The notes: a model not told the origin generated them from the letters alone. A stretch of DNA of 64,000 bases from Alphaproteobacteria bacterium 32-64-14 (GCA_002280725.1 NCEM01000002.1:40915-104914), one strand, 5' to 3'. Counted from the stretch's first letter, positions 51,987 through 61,419 are shown. Translations and numbers: made by a program.

Positions 51987-52697
51987 ATGCGCGCCACGAC
52001 ACTCTCGCTGATCTGCCTCGCACTGGCGCCTGTCGCGCTGGCGCAGGCCTCTACCGAACTCTCACGCATTCGTGGGGCAGCGGAGGCCAAACGTTCAGCC
52101 GAGCGTTCCGCTACCTCGCTGGCGAAGCAGCTCGACGATGCGCAGGGAAGCCTCAGCAAGGTGAACAGCCAGATGGATATGTGGGATGGCCAGCGCCAAC
52201 GGCTTGACGGACTCTTCGCGGCCTACGAACGCAAGGTTGAAGAGCACAATGCGAGGGCTGCGCGAGCCGATGCAGAGACCCGGCGTTGGAACGCCGCCTG
52301 CGAGGGCGAACGGCCGGACCCAATCTATCAGAAATGCATGTCCGAAGCGCCGGTGATCGACCGCCTGAACGCGTCGGTGGATGCAAATGCCGACGCGCTT
52401 GACCGCGAGGCTGACGATCTGGAGGCTCAGGACCAAGTTTATGTCGACGAACTCGACAAGCTGGGGCCCCGCAAGGCGCAACTCGATGTCCAGGTGGCCG
52501 ATCTGACGGATCAGCTCGACGAGGCCAGACGCCTAATCGTCCGCTACGAGTCGCGCATGCGTGATGCTTGCGCCTCAGCGAGGACTCTCGAAGCGTTGAG
52601 CTATTGCCATCAGATAGTCTGGGACGGCGCGCCGCCGAACTTGCCGGAGCTGCCCGACGATGCGCCGCGCGGAACCCGGATCACGCCGAACAACTGA
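51987..52697 (+). CDS. Hypothetical exported coiled-coil protein
   Basis: A 236-residue protein. Signal MRATTLSLICLALAPVALAQ, then two long helical, charged stretches: about 30-85 (AEAKRSAERSATSLAKQLDDAQGSLSKVNSQMD) and 125-185 (DANADALDREADDLEAQDQVYVDELDKLGPRKAQLDVQVADLTDQLDEARR), with four cysteines (ACEGE, KCMSE, DACAS, YCHQ) around and after them. Likely a periplasmic coiled-coil, possibly oligomeric. Not recognised. An ACCCCGC-rich leader precedes the ATG; CAGGGGACACAG acts as ribosome-binding site. Confidence 0.65.
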   Translation: MRATTLSLICLALAPVALAQASTELSRIRGAAEAKRSAERSATSLAKQLDDAQGSLSKVNSQMDMWDGQRQRLDGLFAAYERKVEEHNARAARADAETRRWNAACEGERPDPIYQKCMSEAPVIDRLNASVDANADALDREADDLEAQDQVYVDELDKLGPRKAQLDVQVADLTDQLDEARRLIVRYESRMRDACASARTLEALSYCHQIVWDGAPPNLPELPDDAPRGTRITPNN

Positions 52698-52723
52698 ACG
52701 CATGGACCCGCCTGCGTTGGGCG

Positions 52724-52819
52724 CTAAGACAGCGCCTTCGACACTGCGGACAGGCCCTTGGTGAATTCGTCATCCGCGGCCTTGCCGCAAATCTGTTCGG
52801 TGAGAACGGCGGCGGCTTT
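52724..52819 (-). pseudogene. Second, diverged copy of the atpF 3' end
   Basis: The minus strand reads KAAAVLTEQICGKAADDEFT then KGLSAVSKALS and a stop, the last about 31 residues of subunit b. Aligned to 53695-53793 it shows eight substitutions and one missing codon over 96 bases, about 92% identity, frame and stop preserved. No start or upstream part is present. With the intact gene it brackets the glycosidase gene as a direct repeat. Either a partial duplication or the outer boundary of an inserted segment that replaced the atpF end. Confidence 0.85.
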
Positions 52820-52843
52820 CTGCATCCGGTGAATTAGCGGCGT

Positions 52844-53593
52844 TCAGCAGGATGGGGCACACACGACAACCAACGGGCCGAGCGGGACGCCCTTGTCCAT
52901 GCGGCCCGCGCGCGGGTCCCACAGGGCCGAGACGGCGCCGTCCAGATAAAGTGCGTTGTCAGCCGCAAGGTTGTCGCGGAAAAAGCGCGCGAACTTTCCG
53001 AAGGACACGGGTTGTTCGCTGATCACGAACCATGCCTCGCCGCCATCGCCTGCGCCGACACCGTTGCGAACGTGGCGCGAGGCGCCGTCGTCGTCGAAAG
53101 CCGGGTGCAGGGCGCCATCGATCAGCAACATCGGTCCTGATTGCGTGGCCCACTCAGGCGATGTGTTAAGCGCAAGATAGCTGTCCGTCGCGGTCACGTG
53201 CGGCGCCCCGGCGTCATCGACCCAGAAAACGCCATTCGGCTTGAGATGAAAATTGCCCGGCCCATCCGTCGTGCTGATCGCATGCAGTTCGCTGCCGTAC
53301 TCGACATGAAGGCCGATGGGCGCGCCGTTCGCGTCAAACATCCCGGCGTTCATCGCGAAGCCTACACGGGCTGGGTCGATGGCGCGGGAGAGAGCCTCGA
53401 AACCCCGATATGCTTCTCCGTCGATCGCGCGCCAGACAAGGCGCAGCGCCTGCGTCCCAGGATCGAATGCGCAAACCGTGAAGCGGTCATCCTCGAACAC
53501 GCGCTCCGCGCACGGCCCAGCCGCGGCCGTCTCGCCAGCGCACGCGGCAAGCATTGCGATCAACAGGGAGAAGACGGCATGACGTGCGCGCAT
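52844..53593 (-). CDS. Phosphodiester glycosidase family lipoprotein
   Basis: A 249-residue exported protein related to the NAGPA-like phosphodiester glycosidases. Lipoprotein signal MRARHAVFSLLIAMLAAC. Core: VGFAMNAGMFDANGAPIGLHVEYG, HLKPNGVFWVDDAG, ATQSGPMLLIDGALHPAFDD, then SEQPVSFGKFARFFRDNLAADNALYLDGAVSALWD, all typical. It probably cleaves a glycosyl-phosphodiester in the envelope or exopolysaccharide; exact bond unknown. No good ribosome-binding site. It is the only gene between the two atpF 3' ends, so it may have been brought in with the second copy. Confidence 0.82.
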   Translation of the reverse strand: MRARHAVFSLLIAMLAACAGETAAAGPCAERVFEDDRFTVCAFDPGTQALRLVWRAIDGEAYRGFEALSRAIDPARVGFAMNAGMFDANGAPIGLHVEYGSELHAISTTDGPGNFHLKPNGVFWVDDAGAPHVTATDSYLALNTSPEWATQSGPMLLIDGALHPAFDDDGASRHVRNGVGAGDGGEAWFVISEQPVSFGKFARFFRDNLAADNALYLDGAVSALWDPRAGRMDKGVPLGPLVVVCAPSC

Positions 53594-53694
53594 GACCGCA
53601 CGATGAGCCGGGATTCGGGCGAATACGTGAAGCCGGACATGAAAACGCGCGCTCTGCCGAGCGGGCGTTTCCGTGTTCCTGATCGCAGCAGCGT

Positions 53695-54276
53695 TTACGA
53701 CAGCGCCTTCGACACAGCCGACAGGCCCTTTGTGAATTCGTCGTCCGCGGCCTTGCCGGAAATCTGTTCGGCGAGAACGGCGGCGGCGGCTTTAGAGGCG
53801 GTTTCGACAGCGGCGAGTTTCACGTCGCGGATGGCGTCGGACTCGGCGCGCGCGATGCGCTCTTCGGCCATTTTCTCGCGGCGTGCGATGCGGTCGGCCA
53901 GTTGAACGCTCGCGGCGGCGGCAAGCTGTCCGGCCTCGCGGCGGGCGGCTTCAACGATGCCCCTGGCTTCCGCTTCGGCTTCAGCGGCGCGCTTCTGCAC
54001 TTCGGCGAGCTTGGCTTCGGCTTCCTTGCGCAGCGCCTCGGCGGCGGTGAGCTCGGAAGTGATCTTGGCGGCGCGATCGTCCAGCGACTTCGTGATCGCC
54101 TTCGGCACCTTCATGTACAGCACGATGCCGAGGAAGATGATCAGGCCGACCATCGCCCAGAAGGCGGGGTCATTGAGATCGGCTTTCCAGAAGCCGAAAT
54201 CGAAAACCGGCAGGGCGGGCGCTGCATGTTCGGCGCCGGTGGCGGCCTGATCGGTTGCGGGAGCGTGCTCTTGCAT
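53695..54276 (-). CDS. atpF: F0F1 ATP synthase subunit b
   Basis: A 193-residue stator subunit. One membrane span (about 40-56, FWAMVGLIIFLGIVLYMKV), then a long Ala/Glu/Lys/Arg coiled coil to the end (AAEALRKEAEAKLAEVQKRAAEAEAEARGIVEAARREA), binding F1 via the delta subunit. One base separates it from the b' gene; last gene of the Fo operon. Its final 32 codons recur at 52724-52819. Confidence 0.93.
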   Translation of the reverse strand: MQEHAPATDQAATGAEHAAPALPVFDFGFWKADLNDPAFWAMVGLIIFLGIVLYMKVPKAITKSLDDRAAKITSELTAAEALRKEAEAKLAEVQKRAAEAEAEARGIVEAARREAGQLAAAASVQLADRIARREKMAEERIARAESDAIRDVKLAAVETASKAAAAVLAEQISGKAADDEFTKGLSAVSKALS

Positions 54277-54277
54277 C

Positions 54278-54811
54278 TCAGCTTCCCATCACGCTGGCGA
54301 CGGCTTTTTTGACCGACGCGGCGGCCGGCTTCACGCCCGTGAGGCGCTCAGTGATCGCGGCAGCGGCGTCTTCGGCCACGGCGGCGACGTTCGTCATCGC
54401 CTTGGCGCGGGTATCGGAAATGCGGGCCTCGGCTGAGGCGAGGCGGGCGTTGAGCTCCGCCTCGACCTTTGCCGTTTCGGCTGCGGTCTTCGCGTCGGCT
54501 TCAGCCTTGGCTTTCGATGCCGTGTCACGCGCGTTGGCGCGGGCGGCGGCAATCTGGGCCTCGAACTGTTTCACCGACTCGTCGGCTTTCGCAGAGAGGG
54601 CGGCGGCTTTCGCGACGTCGCTTTTGATGGCGCCGTCGCGATCTTCCATCGCCTTCCGGATCTTCGGGAGGAAAACGAACGCGACCGCGACGTAGAGCAC
54701 CGCAAACGTCACGATCAGCCAGAACACCTGGGAGACCCCGGTGGTCGCGATCTGATCGAACGGCGGAAAACGTCCGCCTTCTGCTGCGTGTCCTGCTGTC
54801 TCGGTCGCCAC
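54278..54811 (-). CDS. atpF': F0F1 ATP synthase subunit b'
   Basis: A 177-residue second b-type stator subunit; alphaproteobacteria carry b and b' as a heterodimer. An N-terminal stretch GRFPPFDQIATTGVSQVFWLIVTFAVLYVAVAFVFLPKI contains the membrane span and the family-typical FPPFD, followed by a long Ala-rich coiled coil. Sometimes named atpG in databases. It lies 25 bases after atpE and 1 base before atpF on the same strand. Confidence 0.92.
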   Translation of the reverse strand: MATETAGHAAEGGRFPPFDQIATTGVSQVFWLIVTFAVLYVAVAFVFLPKIRKAMEDRDGAIKSDVAKAAALSAKADESVKQFEAQIAAARANARDTASKAKAEADAKTAAETAKVEAELNARLASAEARISDTRAKAMTNVAAVAEDAAAAITERLTGVKPAAASVKKAVASVMGS

Positions 54812-54836
54812 GTTAAGTCTCCCGTCGAGGGTAGGT

Positions 54837-55058
54837 TTAGACCGCGAAGATCAGGATCAGGGCGACGGCGAAGCCGAAGATGCCCAGAGCTTCCGTCACG
54901 GCGAAGCCGAAGATCAGGTTGCCGAACTGGGCCGGGGCGGCCGACGGGTTGCGCATCGCGCCATCGAGGTAGGCGGCGAAGATGTTGCCCACGCCAATGG
55001 CGGCGCCGAGCATGGCGAGGCAGGCGAGGCCAGCGCCGACGTAGTTGAGACCTTCCAT
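54837..55058 (-). CDS. atpE: F0F1 ATP synthase subunit c
   Basis: A 73-residue proteolipid forming the rotor ring. Two membrane helices; the proton-binding carboxylate is Glu56 in GFAVTEALGIFGF, with Gly-rich first helix AIGVGNIFAAYLDG. AAGGAGAATACT precedes the ATG at 55058; an upstream extension in the longer frame is not conserved. The strong ribosome-binding site fits the high c stoichiometry. Confidence 0.96.
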   Translation of the reverse strand: MEGLNYVGAGLACLAMLGAAIGVGNIFAAYLDGAMRNPSAAPAQFGNLIFGFAVTEALGIFGFAVALILIFAV

Positions 55059-55089
55059 AGTATTCTCCTTCGAAAGTCGTTGGTGGTGA

Positions 55090-55851
55090 TCAGTGCGCCT
55101 CGCCCAGTGCGTCATTGAGATAGACGCAGGTGAGCATGGCGAACACGTACGCCTGGAGGAACGCCACCAGGAATTCGAGGGCCGTCACACCAACAATAAG
55201 CGGCATCACAAGGAGGCCGCCCATCAACATTCCAAGTCCGCCCAACGCAACGGCCAGCGACGGCACGAAGCCCGCGAACACCTTCAGGGCCACGTGCCCG
55301 CCCAGCATGTTGGCGAACAGACGCATCCCGAGGCTGATCGGCCGGGAGAGGAAGGAGATGATCTCTATCGGTGTAACGATGAAAAGAAGCACGACGGGCA
55401 CGCCCGACGGCACGAAAATCTTGAAGAAGCCAAAGCCCTTCTTGATCAGGCCCACGACGACGACGAGGCTGATCGTGAAGATGGCCATGAAGCCGGTGAC
55501 GGCGATGTGGCTGGTAGTGGTGAAGAAGTACGGGAACATCCCGATGATGTTCGCGATGAAAATGAATGAGAAGAGCGAGAAAACCAGCGGGATGAAAGGC
55601 TTGCCCGGCGCGTGGTTCACGTCCTTCACGATGCCGGCGATGAAGCCGTACCAGATCTCGCCCAGCGACTGCATGCGGCCCGGCACGGTCGCCATTTTCG
55701 AGGTCGCGAGCGCCAGAACGCCGATCAGCAGCAGAACGCCGATCACCATCCACAGGGCCGACGTCGTGAACGAGACATCGTAGCCAGCAATGTTCAGATC
55801 GAACAGCTTGCCGATCTTGAACTGGTGCATCGGGTCGGTGGAGACCATCAT
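55090..55851 (-). CDS. atpB: F0F1 ATP synthase subunit a
   Basis: A 253-residue proton-channel subunit with five to six membrane segments. The essential Arg is in SLGMRLFANMLGGHVALK, and the terminal helix AFLQAYVFAMLTCVYLNDALGEAH carries the conserved Gln. It starts within the atpI stop (ATGATG with overlapping TGA), so the two are coupled, and precedes atpE by 31 bases. Confidence 0.96.
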   Translation of the reverse strand: MMVSTDPMHQFKIGKLFDLNIAGYDVSFTTSALWMVIGVLLLIGVLALATSKMATVPGRMQSLGEIWYGFIAGIVKDVNHAPGKPFIPLVFSLFSFIFIANIIGMFPYFFTTTSHIAVTGFMAIFTISLVVVVGLIKKGFGFFKIFVPSGVPVVLLFIVTPIEIISFLSRPISLGMRLFANMLGGHVALKVFAGFVPSLAVALGGLGMLMGGLLVMPLIVGVTALEFLVAFLQAYVFAMLTCVYLNDALGEAH

Positions 55852-56171
55852 GCGTTGTCGCCTTCGCCCTTCGCAATCTCAGCCGCGCCCGTCGCGGCTT
55901 CGTTGGCTCTCTTCGCGGTCGCCACGACATTCCTGACGCCGGCGACAAACCCAAGCATGAGACAGGAGAGAAGCCCCCAGGGTGACCACCCGAAGAGCGT
56001 GTCCAGTCCCCATCCCAGGACTACCCCCACAAGAACGGCGGCCGCGAAGTCCGACGCCATGCGGAAGCCCACACCCATCCCCTTGCCCGCCGCCATGTAT
56101 TTGGGGCGTTCCCGTGCATCGATTTCCGCCTGCGCCCTGGCGATCCGCTTGTTCAGATCGTCATCGCTCAT
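55848..56171 (-). CDS. atpI: ATP synthase assembly protein AtpI
   Basis: A 107-residue membrane protein with two hydrophobic helices (about 42-62 and 68-86), alphaproteobacterial AtpI/AtpZ type: GKGMGVGFRMASDFAAAVLVGVVLGWGLDTLFGWSPWGLLSCLMLGFVAGVRNV. It helps c-ring assembly and Mg supply in other bacteria. The frame is open to 56234, but MSDDDLNKRIARAQAEIDAR at 56171 is the family start. First gene of the Fo operon. Confidence 0.88.
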   Translation of the reverse strand: MSDDDLNKRIARAQAEIDARERPKYMAAGKGMGVGFRMASDFAAAVLVGVVLGWGLDTLFGWSPWGLLSCLMLGFVAGVRNVVATAKRANEAATGAAEIAKGEGDNA

Positions 56172-56251
56172 CGGGAAGCCCGCTTGGGAAGGGGAAAAGT
56201 CCGGCCCTGCGTGCGACAAAGCCTCGGAAACCAAGGTTTTGACGCGCCGCA

Positions 56252-56280
56252 GCTATATGGGCCGTTGTGAGTCCAGTCAA
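56252..56280 (-). promoter_or_regulatory. Promoter of the atp Fo operon
   Basis: On the minus strand TTGACT (56280-56275), exactly 17 bases, TATAGC (56257-56252). Expected start near 56245, leaving a leader of about 75 bases before atpI. The rest of the 56172-56473 gap, up to the divergent esterase gene, holds nothing else recognised. Confidence 0.65.
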
Positions 56281-56473
56281 GCAATTGTCACGCGGCGATG
56301 GGCGCATAAGGCCTTGTTTTTAGAGACAAATCGCAAAAGCGAAAACGCCGCAGCCGGCGGGGCCTGTCCGCTGTGTCGCAAACTCTCGAGCGGCCGCCGG
56401 CTGGGTCCGGGAAAACCCTGTCTCGGCTGCCTGACGATAGGCGCTAGAGTTCCGCCTAGAGGTGGAGGGGCCG

Positions 56474-57811
56474 ATGAGGATTTTTCGCTGGGTTGTCGGG
56501 CTTTTGGTGGCGAGCGTCCTCGCGACACCCGCGCAAGCGCAGGACGGCCCACCGACGGCCGAGGAACGCGCACCATACGCCGCCGCCATGCAGCAGAAGT
56601 ATCCGACACTGCCCGCGGACATCGCCGGCCTGCTCGCCGAACAGCGCAATCTGTTCACCCGTGAATTGGGCTGCGGGGTGTACGACTGGTTCGCTGCCGC
56701 CCCCGAAGGCGTCGTGCCTGCCACGGCCGAGCGAGCGGCGTCCTTCGCAAACGTCTGCGTGCTGCCGCTCGATGGTCTGACGCCTGAGATCGCCGCCGCG
56801 AAGCTGGGCGAGAAACCCTACACCGTCGATGTCGAGGGGGATGTCTTCACCGTCTTCGCCCGGTCGAGCCACATGGTCTACGCCTGCTGTGCGCCACAAG
56901 TGGAACTCGTGCGACTGGGCCAGAGCGATTACTGGACGCGCCGCATCCGCATGAGAGACCTCGATCAGGCCTTCACCTCCGTTATGGTGATCGACCCCGA
57001 AGGTTTCGATCCCAACGGCTATGAAAAGCGTTTTGTCTGGCGCGGACCCAACGCGCCGGACGCGTATCGCGAGATACCGTTTCCCGAAATCAGCGGCCGC
57101 ACCGAAGACGGCGTCATCGACAGCGTGAACCTCGGCGAGAAGCGCAAGGTCGCGGTCTATCTACCGCCGGGCTGGACTAAGGAACAGACCTGGCCCGTCG
57201 TCTTCGTCGGCGACATGGGCCACACCAGCTTCTATCCCACCGTGGATGCGTTGATCGCGGATGGCGTGATCGAGCCGGTCATCATCGTCGGCGTCGGCTC
57301 GGGATGGGAAGGCAAGGTCGATGCCGATCCGGCCGGGCAGGCCAACCATCCGGACCTACGCAACGGCGAGTACATGCCCGGCCGTGTCGAAGGCGATCTT
57401 TTCGCACGCCACCTCGCCTATATATCCGACGAGGTCACCGCCTGGGCCGCGCGCGAGTACAACGCATCGACTAAGCGGGAAGAGCGCGTCGTCGCCGGCT
57501 TCTCTGGCGGCGGTACGATGGCGCTGTTCACGGGCCTGCGCCGTCCCGATGTCTTCGGTTATTCCATCCCGCTCTCGCCCTCATGGACGACGCCCACCGA
57601 AGCCGATCTCGCGCCCGGCCAGCGCGCCACCTTCCACATGAGCGGCGGCGTTTACGAACCGGATTTCCACCATAATGTCAGGCGCTTCGAGAGTGTTATG
57701 CGTGAAGCCGGTTTCGATATCGCTGTCGAATATCCTGTCTCAGGCCACTTTCCCGATCACTGGCAATACGTTTTCGCCAACGCGCTCATCCGCTTCTTCC
57801 CGAAGAAGTAG
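56474..57811 (+). CDS. Esterase D/enterochelin esterase-like exported hydrolase
   Basis: A 445-residue periplasmic alpha/beta hydrolase of the esterase D (PF00756) type. Signal MRIFRWVVGLLVASVLATPAQAQ. An N-terminal domain (to about 210) without recognised motifs precedes the hydrolase part: KVAVYLPPGWTKEQTWPVVFVGDMGHTSFYPTVDALIADG, IIVGVGSGW, nucleophile in VAGFSGGGTMALFTGLRRPDVFGYSIPLSPSW, His in PVSGHFPDHWQYVF. GGAGGGG is 3 bases before the ATG at 56474. Could release siderophore or carbohydrate esters; not shown. Confidence 0.8.
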   Translation: MRIFRWVVGLLVASVLATPAQAQDGPPTAEERAPYAAAMQQKYPTLPADIAGLLAEQRNLFTRELGCGVYDWFAAAPEGVVPATAERAASFANVCVLPLDGLTPEIAAAKLGEKPYTVDVEGDVFTVFARSSHMVYACCAPQVELVRLGQSDYWTRRIRMRDLDQAFTSVMVIDPEGFDPNGYEKRFVWRGPNAPDAYREIPFPEISGRTEDGVIDSVNLGEKRKVAVYLPPGWTKEQTWPVVFVGDMGHTSFYPTVDALIADGVIEPVIIVGVGSGWEGKVDADPAGQANHPDLRNGEYMPGRVEGDLFARHLAYISDEVTAWAAREYNASTKREERVVAGFSGGGTMALFTGLRRPDVFGYSIPLSPSWTTPTEADLAPGQRATFHMSGGVYEPDFHHNVRRFESVMREAGFDIAVEYPVSGHFPDHWQYVFANALIRFFPKK

Positions 57812-57814
57812 ACG

Positions 57815-60800
57815 CTACGCCGCCGCGAGTCTTTCGGCCGCCTGCAGGTCCACCGATACCAACCGCGAAACGCCGCGCTCCTGCATGGTCACGCCAAACA
57901 GCCGGTCCATGCGCGACATGGTGACGGCGTTGTGCGTGATGATGATGAAGCGCGTCTCCGTCCGCGTGCGCATCTCTTCCAGCAGCCGGCAGAAGCGGTC
58001 GACGTTGGCATCGTCCAGCGGCGCGTCCACCTCGTCCAGCACGCAGATCGGGGCAGGGCGCGACAGGAACACCGCAAAGATCAGCGCCGTCGCCGTCAGC
58101 GCCTGTTCGCCGCCCGACAAGAGGGACAGTTGCCCCAGCCGCTTGCCCGGGGGCGAGGCAAAAATCTCGAGCCCCGCATCCAGCGGATCCTCGCTCTCGG
58201 TCAGGCGCAGCTCGGCATGTCCGCCGCCGAACAGCGCGGCGAACAGCGACCCGAAATGCGAGTTGACCTGCTGGAACGCATCCACCAGCCGCTGGCGCCC
58301 GTCCATGTTCAGCGCGTCGATGCCCTCGCGCAGCTTCGCGATGGCGGCGGCAAGATCATCGCGCTCCTCGATCTGGAAGCCCATGCGCTTCGAGATTTCG
58401 GTCAGCTGCTCGTCCGCTTCCATGTTGACGGCGCCCAGCTGATCCCGCTCCCGGCGCAGTTGCGCCAGCCGCGTATCCAGCACGTGGGCGTCGGCGGCTG
58501 TGTCTTCTTCCTCGCCTGTATCCGCGTCGCCATGCTCGGCCCGCGCGGCCCGTGACTGCGCCAGAATGGCTGTCACCCGGCCCTCCAGCTCATCCAGCTC
58601 CTGCTCGAACGCCGCACGCACCTGCTCGGCGATCTCCGCCTCGCGCCGCACAGCCGCCTCCAGCCGCGCTTCAGATCGGACCAGTGTCTCGCGCGCGCCC
58701 GAAGATTCATCGCGAGCCGCACGCGAGGCGATTTCCGTCTCGCGTAGCGCGCTTTCCGCCGTCGCCAGCGCATCGGCTGCATTGCGCCGCGCGGCTTCCG
58801 CCGTCTCGCCCGCCGCCGCCAGTTCGCTCATCCGCGCCTCAAGCGCTGCAGGCTGCTCCTTCGTCTGCGCGTGCGTCGCGCGCGTGTCGTCCATATCGTG
58901 CACAATCGCCGCCAGCCGCCCGCCCGCTTCGGACGAACGCACCAGCCATTCCTCATGATCGCGCGTCAGCGCCGTCCGCTGCGCCGCCGCGCGTTCGCTT
59001 TCGCGCAGGAACGTATCGAGCGCCGCCGCGGCATTACGCTCGGCATCGCGCCCCGCCTTCACCTGCTCGGCCAGCGCTGCGAGGATATCGCGGTCCTTCT
59101 GCGTGGGCGCTGCCCCAAGCGCCGCTTTCGCCTGCGCCACAGCCTGCGCCGCGATATCACGCTCGGTTGTCATGCGCTGCAGCGTCTCTTTGAGCGTGGT
59201 CCCGCGCAGCGACAGGCGCTCCACATCCTGCTCGGCGCGGATCGACGCTTCATGCGCCTGCGCCGCCACCCGCGTCAGCTCGGGCACGTTTTTCCGCGCC
59301 GCCATCAGCGTGATCTCGGCATCCGTCAGCTGCGTCGACGCCTTGCCGCGTTCAGACGCCGCCGCATCGCGCAGCTTCAGCGCCGCCGCAATCTCGGGAA
59401 CCAACGCCGCCCGCCGCGCGCGCTGCTCCAGCTTCTCCGCAGACGTCAGCGGCGCATCCGACGTGCGCACGAACCCGTCCCAGCGCCACAGATCGCCTTC
59501 GCGGCTCACCAGGCTCTGGCCCGGCAGAAGCTGCGTCACCAGCGCCGATCCCTGCGCGCGATCCACGAGCCCACACTGCGTCAGCCGCGCATGCAGCTCC
59601 GCCGGCGCTTCAACCAGATCGCTCAACGCCGTCGCGCCTTCCGGCAGGCGCGCACCAATGTCGCCATGCTGGCCTGACCAGTGAACCGGAGACGCCGTAT
59701 CCGCCGGCGCGTCGAGATCATCATCCAGCGCGGCAGCCATCGCGCGCTCAAGCCCCGGCGCCTTCACGCCATCCATTACCGGCGGCGCAGCTGTTGCGCT
59801 CACCTGCCGCAGCAGGCGATCAAGGCCCTTCAGCTCCGACTCCAGCTCGCCAACCTTGCGCTCAGCAGCCAGCAAGGGCGGCGTCAGCCGCGCCTCCAGC
59901 GCGCGCGCCTCATCCACCGCGCGCATCGCAGCGGCAAGAGCAGATTGCGCCGCCAGCGCCTTCGTCTCTGCATCGGCATGGCGTTGCCGCGCATCCTTCA
60001 GCGCTACATCCAGCTTCGCGGGATCGCCGAGCGAAGCCAGCTCCGCCTGCGCCTTCTCCAGATCGCGCACCAGCCGCGTGTGCCGCTCTTCTTCGCGCTT
60101 CACCGCCGCCTGCGCCACACTTGCCTCGGCTTCAGCCCGCGCCAGGGTAACGCGGCGCTGATCGGCTTCCTGCTCGAATGCCTGCAGCTGCCCCATCGCG
60201 GCATGAACGGCCGCCGCCAGCTCTTCCTCGCGCCGCGCCTGCGCGTCCGCGTCTTCCGGCGGCAACGCAGCCAGTCCGGTCTCCGCGCGTTCCGCCCGCG
60301 CTGTCGCGTCGTCGCGCTGAACCGTCTCGCGCGTCGTTTCCTCGATCAGGCGCGTGATGTCGCGCTCCAGACGCGCCACGGTTTCTTTCGCGGCATCACG
60401 CTCCGCCTCGATCCGCGCCAGCTGCAGCTTGATCACGCCCAGCCGCCCCGCCGCATCGGACTCCGCCGCTCGCAGCGGCTCGATCGCCGTGCGGCCTTCC
60501 AACTCCGCCGCGCTCGCGCGCGCCATGCTGGATACGGCCTGCTGTTCCTGAACCTTCGCGGCCTCCAGCGCCTTGCGCGCTTCCGCCGTCTCGATCACCG
60601 CCCCGCGCCAGCGGGCAGCCCCCAGCCGCGCTTCCAGCGCGCCGATCTCTTCCGACAGCGCGCGATACTTCCGCGCCTTGCTGGCCTGCCGCTTCAGCGC
60701 GTTGGCCTGCTTCTCCACCTCGGCCATGATATCGGCCAGCTTGGCGAGGTTCTCGTCCGCCGCTTTCAGCTTCAGCTCGGCCTCATGCCGGCGCGCCGCC

Positions 60801-61318
60801 AGACCCCCGATGCCGGCCGCCTCTTCAAGGATGCGCCGCCGGTTCTGCGGCTTCGCGCCGATCAGCTCGCTGATCTGTCCCTGCCGCACGAGGGCGGGCG
60901 AGTTCGCGCCGGTCGACGCATCCGCAAACAGCAGCTGCACATCCTTCGCGCGTACTGTCCGCCCGTTGATGCGATAGCTCGATCCCGCCCCCCGGCGCAG
61001 CATGCGGCGGATCTCGATCATGTCCTCGTCGTTGAACTCGGCCGGCGCGCCCCGGTCGCGGTTGTCGAGCAGCAGGGTGACCTCCGCCATCTCGCGCGCG
61101 GGCCGGGCTTCCGAACCTGAAAAGATCAGGTCGTCCATCTCGCCGCCGCGCATCGCCCGCGCGGAGGTTGCCCCCATCGCCCAGCGCAGCGCTTCGAGCA
61201 GGTTGGACTTGCCGCAGCCATTCGGCCCGACAATGCCGGTCAGCCCCTCTTCGATCGGCACATCCACCGGATCGACGAAGGACTTGAAGCCCGCGATCTT
61301 GAGCCCGGTCAGGTGCAA
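57815..61318 (-). CDS. smc: Chromosome segregation protein SMC
   Basis: A 1167-residue structural maintenance of chromosomes ATPase that loops and segregates DNA with ScpA/ScpB. Walker A GPNGCGKSN near residue 32 after IAGFKSFVDPVDVP; long coiled coils; a hinge around residues 500-640 (VMDGVKAPGLERAMAAALDDDLD...GLVDRAQGSALVTQ); C-terminal signature LLSGGEQALTATALIFA and Walker B ICVLDEVDAPLDDANVDRF. The frame is open to 61375, but the family starts at the strand LHLTGLKIAGFKSF; a TTG at 61318 encodes this and is chosen over the ATG-led extension of 19 residues. It ends 4 bases from the convergent esterase gene. Confidence 0.95.
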   Translation of the reverse strand: MHLTGLKIAGFKSFVDPVDVPIEEGLTGIVGPNGCGKSNLLEALRWAMGATSARAMRGGEMDDLIFSGSEARPAREMAEVTLLLDNRDRGAPAEFNDEDMIEIRRMLRRGAGSSYRINGRTVRAKDVQLLFADASTGANSPALVRQGQISELIGAKPQNRRRILEEAAGIGGLAARRHEAELKLKAADENLAKLADIMAEVEKQANALKRQASKARKYRALSEEIGALEARLGAARWRGAVIETAEARKALEAAKVQEQQAVSSMARASAAELEGRTAIEPLRAAESDAAGRLGVIKLQLARIEAERDAAKETVARLERDITRLIEETTRETVQRDDATARAERAETGLAALPPEDADAQARREEELAAAVHAAMGQLQAFEQEADQRRVTLARAEAEASVAQAAVKREEERHTRLVRDLEKAQAELASLGDPAKLDVALKDARQRHADAETKALAAQSALAAAMRAVDEARALEARLTPPLLAAERKVGELESELKGLDRLLRQVSATAAPPVMDGVKAPGLERAMAAALDDDLDAPADTASPVHWSGQHGDIGARLPEGATALSDLVEAPAELHARLTQCGLVDRAQGSALVTQLLPGQSLVSREGDLWRWDGFVRTSDAPLTSAEKLEQRARRAALVPEIAAALKLRDAAASERGKASTQLTDAEITLMAARKNVPELTRVAAQAHEASIRAEQDVERLSLRGTTLKETLQRMTTERDIAAQAVAQAKAALGAAPTQKDRDILAALAEQVKAGRDAERNAAAALDTFLRESERAAAQRTALTRDHEEWLVRSSEAGGRLAAIVHDMDDTRATHAQTKEQPAALEARMSELAAAGETAEAARRNAADALATAESALRETEIASRAARDESSGARETLVRSEARLEAAVRREAEIAEQVRAAFEQELDELEGRVTAILAQSRAARAEHGDADTGEEEDTAADAHVLDTRLAQLRRERDQLGAVNMEADEQLTEISKRMGFQIEERDDLAAAIAKLREGIDALNMDGRQRLVDAFQQVNSHFGSLFAALFGGGHAELRLTESEDPLDAGLEIFASPPGKRLGQLSLLSGGEQALTATALIFAVFLSRPAPICVLDEVDAPLDDANVDRFCRLLEEMRTRTETRFIIITHNAVTMSRMDRLFGVTMQERGVSRLVSVDLQAAERLAAA

Positions 61319-61419
61319 GCGAGGTTCCAGTTTTCGCCCGCAAAATCGAGCTTTCGGCCCCCTTACGGGCCACACGCGCAGGGGTCAATGCCTGTCGCCG
61401 CATGGGGGAGGAAGTGCTG

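Noticed and set aside
59681..61120. Plus-strand frame of 479 codons opposite smc
   Set aside because: Arg-rich shadow of the SMC coiled coils; no start signal or motifs.
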